DNA of 64,000 nt from Macrostomum hystrix (lineage: Eukaryota; Platyhelminthes; Macrostomidae). Location of the stretch: the NCBI GenBank assembly GCA_950097015.1, contig CATNEN010000007.1:7183001-7247000 (forward strand). The letters run 5' to 3'. Made by a program: the position numbers and the translations under genes. The stretch's first letter is position 1. The number at the start of each line of letters is the position of its first letter. The notes under the pieces are model-generated. The model was given only the letters and a program-made list of their open reading frames with translations. It made no database searches and was not told where the DNA came from. Positions 55,834 through 64,000 of the stretch are shown one piece after another.

Positions 55834-56646
55834 ATGGAAGCGATTGCTGAAAGACTAAATAATATTATTTCTCACTCTAAGGAGAGCATTCCTATTACAA
55901 TAGCTGGGCGAATTAATGACGCAAACGGGATATTTGTTGAAAAATTAGAGCAGGCGATTCGTCTGGATCCAGGTGCTAATTACCATGTATATCTTAACGA
56001 CTTCACTGGTTGGTCAAACGTTCCCAATGTGACAGCAGCAAATAATAAGTTTCATTACAAATGGAAAGGTGTAGCAGCAGCAGAAACTGTGGTATTCCCT
56101 GTGAGCACGCAAAGTGTGGATACCTACAATTACTTTCTAGAAAGTGTTTTTACTAAAAGAGGCCATTTTGAGACACCCAATGCGAGTAAGCCAGAGCAGA
56201 AACTGTTCCCTGTCAAACTATCCTATGATCTCACTGTAATGAGAGTGGTCATGCAAGTTCACAAAGATGCTGAGGTTGAATTTAAAGATGACACATGGTA
56301 TAGGGAATTGGGATTCGAGAAGAAAGTTTATAAGGGGACCCTGCTAAGCGGTCTGTTCTTAGCACCTAATATCGCAGACATTGTAAAGGGTTTGAATATT
56401 CTAATCAGAAGTAATCTCAGTCTTGATTGGGTATTTAAGGGAAAGCGAACGAATATTTTGTACAACATCTCAAACTCTGTTCCTGGAGGACAGATGCTGG
56501 TAGAGAAACCAAATCCAGTGAAAAGAGTTGTGCTAAGTAATAAGGAGATTCACGAGATTGTGCTGCAGTTTGAGACGGAAGATGGTGTTGGCGTTGATTT
56601 CAACGGTGAAGAGTTTGTATTGACGTTGATCATTGAGAGAATGTAA
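55834..56646 (+). CDS. mCP: Minor capsid protein, penton type (single jelly-roll)
   Basis: 270 residues. C-terminal half carries the family strands: LSGLFLAPNIADIVKGLNIL, TNILYNISNSVPGGQML, EKPNPVKRVVLSNKEIHEI and VDFNGEEFVLTLIIER. It occupies capsid vertices. Follows the major capsid gene in the same orientation, as is usual in Polintons. Confidence 0.9.
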   Translation: MEAIAERLNNIISHSKESIPITIAGRINDANGIFVEKLEQAIRLDPGANYHVYLNDFTGWSNVPNVTAANNKFHYKWKGVAAAETVVFPVSTQSVDTYNYFLESVFTKRGHFETPNASKPEQKLFPVKLSYDLTVMRVVMQVHKDAEVEFKDDTWYRELGFEKKVYKGTLLSGLFLAPNIADIVKGLNILIRSNLSLDWVFKGKRTNILYNISNSVPGGQMLVEKPNPVKRVVLSNKEIHEIVLQFETEDGVGVDFNGEEFVLTLIIERM

Positions 56647-56878
56647 GCTGCTTAATGATTTCTGCAAAGTTATAGTAGCTGTCATAGTCCTTTATAATTG
56701 CTCCATACTTATGAAACCAGTGACTCTTGACTGCTAGATTAATATTAGGGACATTGATATCGACGTTGGGACAATATTTCTTCATGTACTCGCTGCATTC
56801 TCGTTTGCATTGGTACTTACTCTTGTAATTAGGCTCATGCCTTTTGTAATAAGATCCTGGAGAGACGATTGGGAGCAT
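56630..56878 (-). CDS. Small Polinton orphan protein, 82 aa
   Basis: Starts at ATG 56878 (MLPIVSPGSYYK); an upstream ATG at 56917 lies in the terminal repeat and would add 13 basic residues. Four cysteines are spaced C-x3-C...C, with CKRECSEYMKKYCPNVDI, then KSHWFHKYGAIIKDYDSYY. Its last 17 bases overlap the minor capsid stop tail-to-tail. No family recognised. Confidence 0.6.
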   Translation of the reverse strand: MLPIVSPGSYYKRHEPNYKSKYQCKRECSEYMKKYCPNVDINVPNINLAVKSHWFHKYGAIIKDYDSYYNFAEIIKQLTFSQ

Positions 56879-56899
56879 TTTTAATAAGAATTTAATTTT

Positions 56900-57334
56900 T
56901 TTTCGGAGGATGAGCACCCAAGGTTTGGGGTCTTGAGTTTTGGGAATGGGATTTTAGTGCTAATTTGATTGTCTTGGCACGCTTTTTGCAGCTTCGCTAT
57001 TTTGAGCATGATCTCTTAGGGAGTGGCTGCGATAATTTGTTTTGTCCAAGTTCAGAAACTGGAAAGTATTTTTTTTTGGCGGGGGAACCTTGTTCCTTCA
57101 GGAAAGGTAATGGTTTGTGCATTAAGGAGGCTGCGATAATTTTTGTCCTAGATATTCAACTTACAAACTGATGTGGGATATTAAAAGTAGAGAATTTAGA
57201 ATATGGAGACGGAGTTTTTAGAGGGGCGAGGACCCTTTTTTTCCTGATCTCTTCGGGAATAATAAAAGTAATGGTTTGTGGATAATGGAGGCTGCGATTA
57301 TTTTTGTCCTAGAAGCCCCCTCTTGCATACTACT
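56900..57334 (-). repeat. Polinton right terminal inverted repeat
   Basis: About 435 bp, inverse of 41902-42348. Ends gcatactact. Differs by small indels and about 50 bp of poorly matching sequence in the middle (around 57055-57105). Confidence 0.95.
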
Positions 57335-57340
57335 AGAAGG
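57335..57340 (+). repeat. Polinton target-site duplication, right (AGAAGG)
   Basis: Exact copy of 41896-41901, directly abutting the terminal repeat. Confidence 0.95.
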
Positions 57341-58014
57341 TAACGTGCATTGCCACTATTTTTCACGCTTTCATATCATAAAATAAATATACAAGTAATA
57401 AGTTTTGGGGAAACTGAGAAAGCACGACAACCCACAGGCTTCTAGATATTAGGAATCAAATCTAGGATCTAGAATTCTATGGCACAACCATTCTATGGCG
57501 AATGTCCGCTGACTGCGGCTGCTAGCGTGCGGAATGTGTGAGGCTGGCACAGAAAAATACGGACTCTGGCTGAAGAAAGCCATGCGGCAGGTGTGGAATA
57601 AAAGGAGAGACAGGTGTGGGGTAGAGCATGCGCAGAGCTAGCTAACGACGACATATTTTCATTTGAAAAATCTGCAACAGAGTTACAAATTGATTAAGTG
57701 CAGGACGGAGCAAAGAAAAGCGGACATGTAAGTCGCAGAGCGTTTGAATATTTGAACTAGAAGAGAAAATACAGAAGCACAACAACAGACAGACTTATAG
57801 GCTTCTGTGAATGGGACAGCGGAGACAAATAGCATTTGCTTGAGTGAGGGAGCGACTTTAGCCTAATAAATTAGGACTTAAGCCTGTTTGCAAAAAGCAT
57901 CTTGTATCATACCCGATAGATGTGAAACACTGAGTTTTGGATTCCAAAGATATTAGTTGCTAGTTGTTACCATGCAAACAAGCACGACCAGCTGGAATCA
58001 GTGCAACTGAGGCT
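57341..58014. other. Host DNA right of the Polinton, no gene seen
   Basis: Unique sequence, probably including the 3' untranslated region of the ARL6-like gene on -. Nothing else supported. Confidence 0.5.
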
Positions 58015-58560
58015 TCATTTCCTGGGCGGCAGTCGGCGCACCTCCTCGGCCAGCCAGTCGATCCCAGCCTGCAGTCCCTCGCCTGAGATGGCATTGCTGG
58101 GCACAATGTTCCATGACTTGTTGCTGAGGCACTCCTTCAGGCCCAGCATCTGTGTGCACTTCACAGGCGACAGGGCGTCCTTGTGGTCCATCTTGTTGGC
58201 ATAGAACAGGAAGGGGATGCCGCGCGTCCTGATGGCATCGTGGGCCAGCAGTTGCTCGAGCTCATCCTTGGCCACCACGAAGCGCAACTTGTCGGAGCTG
58301 TCAATCACAAAGATGATGGCGTCGCAGTCGCGGTAGTAGTGCTCCCACATGTTTCGATAGCGGCCTTGGCCAGACATGTCAAAGCAAGTCATGCGCAGAT
58401 TCTTCATCTCCAAGCGTTCAACGTTGAAGCCCACTGTTGGCACAATGTTCTGCATGGTGGCGTTCGCCGGCTTCAGCTTGTTTATGATGGTGGTCTTGCC
58501 GCTGTTGTCCAGTCCAACCACCAGTACGTTGGCCTCTCGCTTACCCAGTGCGCTGCCCAT
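58015..58560 (-). CDS. ARL6: ARL6/BBS3-type small GTPase, single coding exon
   Basis: 181 residues. ARF-family GTPase that, when GTP-bound, recruits the BBSome coat to membranes for ciliary traffic. Motifs: Gly2 for possible myristoylation, P-loop GLDNSGKT (16-23), INKLKP, Thr42 in PTVGF, the ARL6-typical switch [12 protein letters not shown] (61-70) rather than the usual WDVGGQ, WEHYYRD, FVIDSSD, VVAKDEL, NKMD (122-125) and [10 protein letters not shown] (155-164). The N-terminal helix is about eight residues shorter than in vertebrate ARL6. An acceptor-like attttccag lies 16 nt before the ATG (58578/58577), so a 5' untranslated intron or trans-splice site is possible. No intron interrupts the coding frame. 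Confidence 0.93.
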   Translation of the reverse strand: MGSALGKREANVLVVGLDNSGKTTIINKLKPANATMQNIVPTVGFNVERLEMKNLRMTCFDMSGQGRYRNMWEHYYRDCDAIIFVIDSSDKLRFVVAKDELEQLLAHDAIRTRGIPFLFYANKMDHKDALSPVKCTQMLGLKECLSNKSWNIVPSNAISGEGLQAGIDWLAEEVRRLPPRK

Positions 58561-58576
58561 CTCAGCGTCGAGTTGG

Positions 58577-60825
58577 CTGGAAAATTACAAATTATTCTGG
58601 GTTTAGAGTCAGAGGTCATACAACATAAAAATACGAGCCATATATCTAAAAAGCATTGATTGCGAATTCTATGGAAAATATTTTTAAATACGCTTGTTCT
58701 GGTAGTAGTAAACAAGTGAGTACGAAATTATCTGAAGTTCTTATCACATGGTTAAATACTAATTACCAGCGAGTTATATTTTATAAACAAATCTTTAATC
58801 TTCTAAGCCATGGCTTTTTAAACAAATATATATTTCAGAGTAAGAGTTCAACAACTTTAATCTGTAAAATAACTGCTTCTAAGTAGCAAGCTGACAACTG
58901 GCACAGACACCAAACAAACATTTTGGTATGAAAAAGAGACATTTTTTAAGAAGACTGAATAATGCAATAAGAAAACTATTAAAGACGACAATACGAAGAT
59001 TAGAGTAAGTCTATAGTCGTAGTTATGTAGAAATTTTCAATTATTACAATGACCTTAATTTTAAGTTCGCATATGAAAATTTCATTGCCAGGCTGTGATT
59101 AAGTTGTACAGAATAAAAAATTGCACTAGTTCTAGGACTAGAATAATTTTAAATGAATAGACACATCAATATATATTGTGGATATTGTGAATCCATATTA
59201 ACATGAGAGGCGTTAAAATAGTGTCCAGCTTTACATATTACCAAGTAATATATTGTCAGAATTCTAATATATATATATGACTCGGCTATTTATATATGGT
59301 TATTAAATGACTCGGGACATAAAAAATGTAAAAGTTAATTGTTAAAAAGTAAAAACTGAAACTGCTCTGTAACTGGTTTGAAAAGATAGCGCCGCGTGAT
59401 AATGCAACATTAACCCTAGTGGTGTATAAATACCATGCGAAGATAATCGACAACACAGAGGTAATAGGGATTCGATAGCAGACAAAGTTTATTACGGTTT
59501 AACTCAACATTCACAGCTCGAACTGTAAATGTTGCTGAAAGGCGTAAGTTAAAAGACAGGAATGCAAATGAACTGACAGAATAAAAGTAATATATATATA
59601 TATTTATCAGTACATAAAAACAGTAAGCTTAGATTATAAAAGTAAAAAAACTATTCTAAACCGAAATGATTAAATTTGTGATTATCCTTTGTTTAAATAT
59701 GTTATAAGAATTACAGTTATCGCGGTTTTCTAAGAAACATCGATACTAAAGCCTTGTGGAAGTTGTGGTGTAGAGGGCAGTCCAGAGGGAACGAGCAATC
59801 TTTGCGTGCAGTCTTTTGGCTAGTAAAGATGTATTAAAAAAAGCGATGAAATCAGTACTTGGTGTGGTATAATGGCAGGAACTTACAGCGATTATATTAG
59901 ATTAGATTTTTTCTAATTTAGAAGTGTAAAATTATAAATGAATAATTAATGTTTACATATATGAATGTGATAATTGACTTAAGGATTCAATTTTTATGAT
60001 TAAAAGAATCGTGATTCGTTTATTAATTATATTTGATTGATACATGTGTCTAATATGTATTTATAAAGCTATATTAATACATGTACTTAATCAATAAAAT
60101 AGTTTTGTCCTCGATTAAGGAATTTTCACTTTTCAGTATAATATTATTATGTAACTAGCTATTCATGTTATTCGACATTGCTTAGTAGCTAGTCAGTCAG
60201 CTTTATGTACTTATAAATGTTAATAATTGATTCTGCATATCATTGTTTATGCTTTATTTTGTTTATAGTTTATTTTGAAGAACCTTTAAAATCTATTTGT
60301 TGTAACTTATGTTTCTGTTTCTATTTATAGCCAATGTTGCCTTTACTATTTTGAGGGCAAACAAATGAAACTTGCATTAAAAAGTATGACTAGGTCATTT
60401 TTGTCATAATAAACACTTCCATTCTTTAACATTTTCTAGACTTTTGTTCTAAAATTGTAAGTTTGCTTTACAAAGCTAAATAGTAGCATTGAATAGCTTT
60501 GAATAGCTTCTTAAAAATATCTAAAGTTTAATTTATAGAAGCACACCACCTGTTTTGAAATTAGTTTTTACTTCAAAAATGACCACATGTCAAAGTTGCC
60601 ACACATAAAAATGGCCACAAAAACTGCAGTCTAAGAATTTAACTGTTTAGGCAATGAATGACAAGACATAGTAGTATGAAAAAGAGCCTATTTTTTATAT
60701 CTAGAAATTACTAGATGTGTCAAAAATATGTTAATGCTTATACACAATTTTAAACCTCACACTTGCAACCAGGCTTATTACACTAATTTAATCCTTAGCA
60801 GCATAAAGTATTCTAGCCAATTTAT
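58577..60825. other. AT-rich intergenic DNA, no gene seen
   Basis: About 2.2 kb, strongly AT-rich with short (ta)n runs near 59270 and 59590. Only short open frames. Presumably upstream of ARL6 on -. Confidence 0.5.
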
Positions 60826-60837
60826 TTTAAACAATTT

Positions 60838-61140
60838 AGAGGTTGTAGCCTAGTGGTTAGGGCGTCGGACTCACGACTTGAAGGTCGGGGGTTCGATTCC
60901 CGACTCCACTGGAACAATTTGCGTCCTTTAGCAAGACACTTAACTCTGCATTGCTTCAGTTCACCCAGCTGTTAAATGGGTACCAGCATCAGCTGGGATA
61001 ATTGAAGGTGGGTGTGGCGTCCCCCCAGTCCATGGACTGAACAGCTGTACGCAGCCTTCAGATGCGCCACGCATTAGCTGCGGCTGTGCTGTCGGCTGCA
61101 CACCTGACCCAATTGGGGCAGGTGTAATCAATTAAATAAA
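60838..61140 (+). mobile_element. tRNA-derived SINE, family 1, copy B, with 12-bp target duplication
   Basis: 303 bp. Head: A box tagcctagtgg and perfect B box ggttcgattcc. Body: cttcagttcacccagctg, gtccatggactgaacagctg, gctgcggctgtgctgtcggc. The 12-bp repeat TTTAAACAATTT flanks it exactly (60826-60837 and 61141-61152). The most intact copy in the window, usable as family reference. Confidence 0.95.
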
Positions 61141-61152
61141 TTTAAACAATTT

Positions 61153-61805
61153 GCAAGTTTTTGGAAAAATAGCCAACTCCATGGATTTCTTTTGTTATAA
61201 TTCAGAGTAATTGTATTTTGCATAGCAATTATATTTTACTTGTGTGTAGCAATTATATCATCTGCCAATGTTTCTTATGAAATTTTGTTGTGTAGCCATT
61301 TTGACATATGCCATTGTAATTTTACTTATTTATTCTCAACTTAACTGCCTCTGCTTGTGCCAGTGCACCCTGCAGCTACGCTCGTAAATAAGTCAAGTTA
61401 AGTCAATTTAACTGCATAATAATTCATATTGACTTCATCATACTATCTAAATATGTAAAATAATGAATCAGGCCCTAACCTAGCTATATTGGACTAACAT
61501 ATATCACAATAGCAAGTGGTATTAGTAGATTATCTATTGGCTATTGTTTGGTTAATATAAAGATAATGAAAGTTCTAGATATATGCTTAACTGTTTAGCC
61601 TATAAACTATTTAAGGTCTTTTCTGTATGTGAGACCTTTGATAATATTCTATGACTCAAAAAATTGAGCAACAACAACTGTAACACATGGCTTTTTACCT
61701 AAAAACTCAATTCTAAATTTAGTTTTAGTTTATTTACTAGCAAGTTTTGGCCCCCTTCGGGGAGCAGAAATAAAAAAATTTGTCTGTATTTTCAGCTTTT
61801 TTAAA
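61153..61805. other. AT-rich intergenic DNA, no gene seen
   Basis: No coding, RNA or promoter signal supported. Confidence 0.5.
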
Positions 61806-62541
61806 GATACAATGATCCCCCAGTTGACAATGATCCCCAGTTGACAATGATTCCCAGAATGATCCCCCAGTTGACAATGATCCCCAGTTGACAATGATCC
61901 CCAGTTGACAATGATTCCCAGAATGATCCCCCAGTTGACAATGATCCCCTAGTTGATGATGATCCCCCAGTTGACAATGATCCCCCTGTTGACAATGATC
62001 CCCCAGTTGACAATGATCCCCCAGTTGACAATGATCCCCCAGTTGACAATGATCCCCAGTTGACAATGATCCCCAGTTGACAATGATTCCCAGAATGATC
62101 CCCCAGTTGACAATGATCCCCAGTTGACAATGATCCCCAGTTGACAATGATTCCCAGAATGATCCCCCAGTTGACAATGATCCCCTAGTTGATGATGATC
62201 CCCCAGTTGACAATGATCCCCCTGTTGACAATGATCCCCCAGTTGACAATGATCCCCCAGTTGACAATGATCCCCCAGTTGACAATGATCCCCAGTTGAC
62301 AATGATCCCCCAGTTGACAATGATCCCCAGTTGACCATGATCCCCCAGTTGACAATGATCCCCCAGTTGACAATGATCCCCCAGTTGACAATGTACCCCT
62401 AGTTAACAAATGATCCCCCAGTTGACAATGATCCCCCAGTTGAAAATGATCCCCCAGTTGATAATGATCCCCCAGTTGATGATGATCCCCCAGTTGACAA
62501 TGATCCCCCAGTTGACAATGATCCCCCAGTTGACAATGATC
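61806..62541. repeat. 17-18-bp minisatellite with ~236-bp higher-order unit
   Basis: About 41 copies of gatcccccagttgacaat (18 bp) and its 17-bp form lacking one c, interrupted by gattcccagaat. The rare variant cccctagttgatgatgatc recurs 236 bp apart (61945 and 62181), revealing a duplicated block. Ends about 115 bp before the UBXN6 start codon. Open frames on - are periodicity artefacts. Confidence 0.95.
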
Positions 62542-62657
62542 ATGAAAGCATGAAAATAATTTTTACAGAATTCAGTTTTCTGCTGATATCAATACACACA
62601 TGTATTAATGTTTCAACCTTCAAGCCCATAGTCACATTCGCCAACTATAATAGAACA

Positions 62658-63047
62658 ATGTCGGCCATCAAAAAATGGTTCGAAGATAAAAAGCGCGACA
62701 AGAAGTTCTCTCGCCTGGGCTCCGGCCAGCGCCTCTGCGACAGTGTACAGCGCGATGCGGCTGCGGCTGCCGCGGCTTCCTCGTCCTCAACGCCGCGCCT
62801 CGCGCCGTCCGCCTCGGCAGCCCGCGCAGGCGCCGCCGCTCTGGCCCGCTTTGAGCGAGCCGAGGCCGATAAGAAAGCCCCGCGCCCAATCGGCGGCCTG
62901 CGCGGCCTCCGCACCGAGGCCGAGGTCCGCCAGGAGCTGCAGCAGGAGCAGCAGCTGGTGATGGAGAGGTTCTCCGAGCCGGTGGAGGTTAACGCTGACG
63001 CGGCCCCAGTGCTGGCTGTGAAGGGCGTGTACTTTAAGTGCCCGCTG
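62658..63047 (+). CDS. UBXN6: UBXN6/UBXD1 coding exon 1
   Basis: 130 codons from ATG 62658. Cofactor of the AAA ATPase p97/VCP acting in endolysosomal sorting and damage clearance. MSAIKKWFEDKKRDKKFSRL and GSGQRL match the conserved N-terminal helix of the family. A long Ala/Ser/Arg low-complexity part with AAALARFERA follows, then the conserved GVYFKCPL just before donor GTTAGT (63048). The frame is open upstream to 62550, but similarity begins at 62658. Confidence 0.88.
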
Positions 63048-63145
63048 GTTAGTAGTTCTGTTGCGTCACTTACTGTATTTTACAAGAGTGTGTGCAAATG
63101 GTGCGCCGGTTCTCATACGAAGCCCGCCCACTCACACCCGCCCAG

Positions 63146-63594
63146 GTGAGTCCCGAGTCCCTCTCCTGGGAGGAGTGGAAGCCCAAGATCCGGCAGTTCC
63201 TAATCGAGCAGATGGGCCAGGACTCGGCCCTGTGCGCCGCCGTGGCCATCCGCACCCTGAACCCGCCAGACAAGGCCGACGAGTGCTTCCAGACCATCGC
63301 CAAGTACGTCGGCAACGTGCTGGCCAATCCCGCCGAGGAGAAGTACAGGCGAATTCGCCTCGGCAACGCCGTGTTCCAGCAGCGGGTCCATCCGGCCTGC
63401 GAGTCCGCGTTGGACTTCCTCCTGGCCTGCGGCTTCCAGCGCCAGACGGAGGCGGAGGAGTTCCTCGCCCTGCCGATGTCCGCTGATCTGGAAGCTCTGT
63501 CGGCGGCGCTCGAGTGCCTGCAGACCGCCGAGGGCATCGAGCCGCAGCTGGACCGCTGCACCTGCCTGCTGGAGATCGCACCGGGGAGCGCCAC
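63146..63594 (+). CDS. UBXN6: UBXN6/UBXD1 coding exon 2 (PUB domain), gene continues beyond window
   Basis: Acceptor cactcacacccgcccag, phase 0, donor GTGAGT at 63595; ends with two bases of a Thr codon. It encodes the PUB domain, which grips the p97 C-terminus: WEEWKPKIRQFLIEQM, TIAKYVGNVLANPAEEKYRR, IRLGNAVFQQRV and LDFLLACGFQ. Joining exon 1 CPL to VSPESLSWEEW gives the family's usual spacing, which favours this acceptor over a 41-bp intron at 63088. The C-terminal UBX domain must lie to the right. Confidence 0.9.
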
Positions 63595-64000
63595 GTGAGT
63601 TGCTAAGCCCGTCCAACCGAGGGTTCCCGGAAAGCCCAGGTTTACAGCTGTCCTGCGGTCGAAAGTTATAAGTGCCCTATATGAACGGGATACGGGATCA
63701 GGTCTCTTTATTTCCTCTATTCTCTCTCATCTCTGGTAGCTAGGAAGGTAGACATGTAGGTAGACAGGAAAGTAGATGGGTAGCTAGAAAGGTAGGTAGC
63801 TAGAAAGGTATATTGGTATGTAGAGAGTTAGATAAGTAAATAAATATTTAGATAGTTAAATTCAAGTAGGCAGGTAGATGAATAGATAAATGGCTTGTTA
63901 GATAGATAGGTAAGTGTTTTTTAAGTTCATTCTCTATTCTCTATCTCCGTTTATTATGTTTTGTTTAACTCTTAGTTTCATTTCCTAACATGATTACTTA
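63595..64000. other. UBXN6 intron 2 (partial) with tetranucleotide-like repeat
   Basis: After the donor, 63736-63912 is a degenerate ggta/gata-rich stretch (gtagctagaaaggtag, agatagataggtaag). Nothing else seen to the window end. Confidence 0.75.

Larger units (their letters stand above)
41902..57334 (+). mobile_element. Complete Polinton/Maverick self-synthesising DNA transposon (15,433 bp)
   Basis: Terminal inverted repeats start AGTAGTATGC and end in its reverse complement, flanked by exact AGAAGG duplications. The full hallmark set is present: integrase, protein-primed DNA polymerase B, adenain-like protease, packaging ATPase, major and minor capsid proteins. Additional genes resemble adintovirus or adenovirus cargo: PLA2-like, pX-like, coiled-coil and membrane proteins. 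Genes on + are 42692, 44671, 45678, 46262, 50058, 54523, 55834; genes on - are 44644, 51105, 51865, 52693, 53287, 54492, 56878 (start positions). Spacers between genes are often only 20-35 bp and AT-rich. Only the polymerase 5' end shows possible damage, so the insertion looks young. Confidence 0.98.

Noticed and set aside
60838-60915. Functional tRNA gene
   Set aside because: A and B boxes are present, but the anticodon and acceptor stems do not close properly and the sequence continues into a SINE body with target duplication.
62550-62657. Upstream ATG at 62550 as the UBXN6 start
   Set aside because: The extra 36 residues are hydrophobic AT-rich translation; family similarity starts at the ATG at 62658.
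63048-63088. 41-bp intron in UBXN6 with acceptor at 63088
   Set aside because: In frame, but adds about 19 residues with no counterpart in the family; the pyrimidine-rich acceptor at 63145 restores normal spacing.

Overview
The window is metazoan nuclear DNA. It has split genes with GT-AG introns (and one apparent GC-AG intron), tRNA-derived SINEs with intact target-site duplications, and a complete Polinton/Maverick DNA transposon. By rough sum, a quarter or more of the window is minisatellite array. Recognisable host genes are the PKA catalytic subunit, nanos, an ARL6/BBS3-type GTPase (suggesting a ciliated animal) and the 5' part of UBXN6/UBXD1. Exons are GC-rich and intergenic DNA is AT-rich. 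The composition and the PKA exon arrangement would fit a lophotrochozoan such as a flatworm or mollusc, but the species cannot be fixed from this sequence.

Layout. 1-7.7 kb is one edge of a 24-bp minisatellite; further arrays follow at 8.3-9.0 and 9.6-10.7 kb. 11.86-24.22 kb (+) is the PKA catalytic subunit gene: eight coding exon positions, 356 codons. Position five is present twice (5a and 5b, each 127 nt), the signature of mutually exclusive splicing. Its introns hold five long minisatellites and SINE pieces. 25.4-28.1 kb holds two more arrays. 28.7-29.0 kb is a SINE. 30.1-30.7 kb (-) is a two-exon nanos gene with a TATA/CCAAT promoter. 32.2-32.6 kb is a piggyBac-like remnant. 34.35-35.57 kb (-) is a four-pass membrane protein gene whose stop codon lies in a minisatellite. 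35.8-41.3 kb is mostly non-coding with three SINE copies or fragments, one of which has grown a minisatellite from its own head.

41,902-57,334 is a 15.4-kb Polinton with ~440-bp terminal inverted repeats and an exact 6-bp target duplication (AGAAGG). It carries retroviral-type integrase, protein-primed family-B DNA polymerase, adenain-like protease, FtsK/HerA-type packaging ATPase, major and minor capsid proteins, a phospholipase A2-like protein, an adenovirus pX-like membrane peptide, a PSAP-motif membrane protein, a coiled-coil fibre-like protein and several orphans. Integrase and polymerase would insert and copy the element; capsid proteins, ATPase and protease are a full virion-building set; PLA2-like and membrane proteins suggest entry or exit functions. 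The polymerase lacks an ATG at its 5' end, and an upstream ATG lies in another frame, so it is either slightly damaged or frameshifted.

After the Polinton come the single-exon ARL6-like gene (58.0-58.6 kb, -), AT-rich DNA, an intact SINE with a 12-bp target duplication, an 18-bp minisatellite, and the first two exons of UBXN6 (62.66-63.59 kb, +), which runs off the window.
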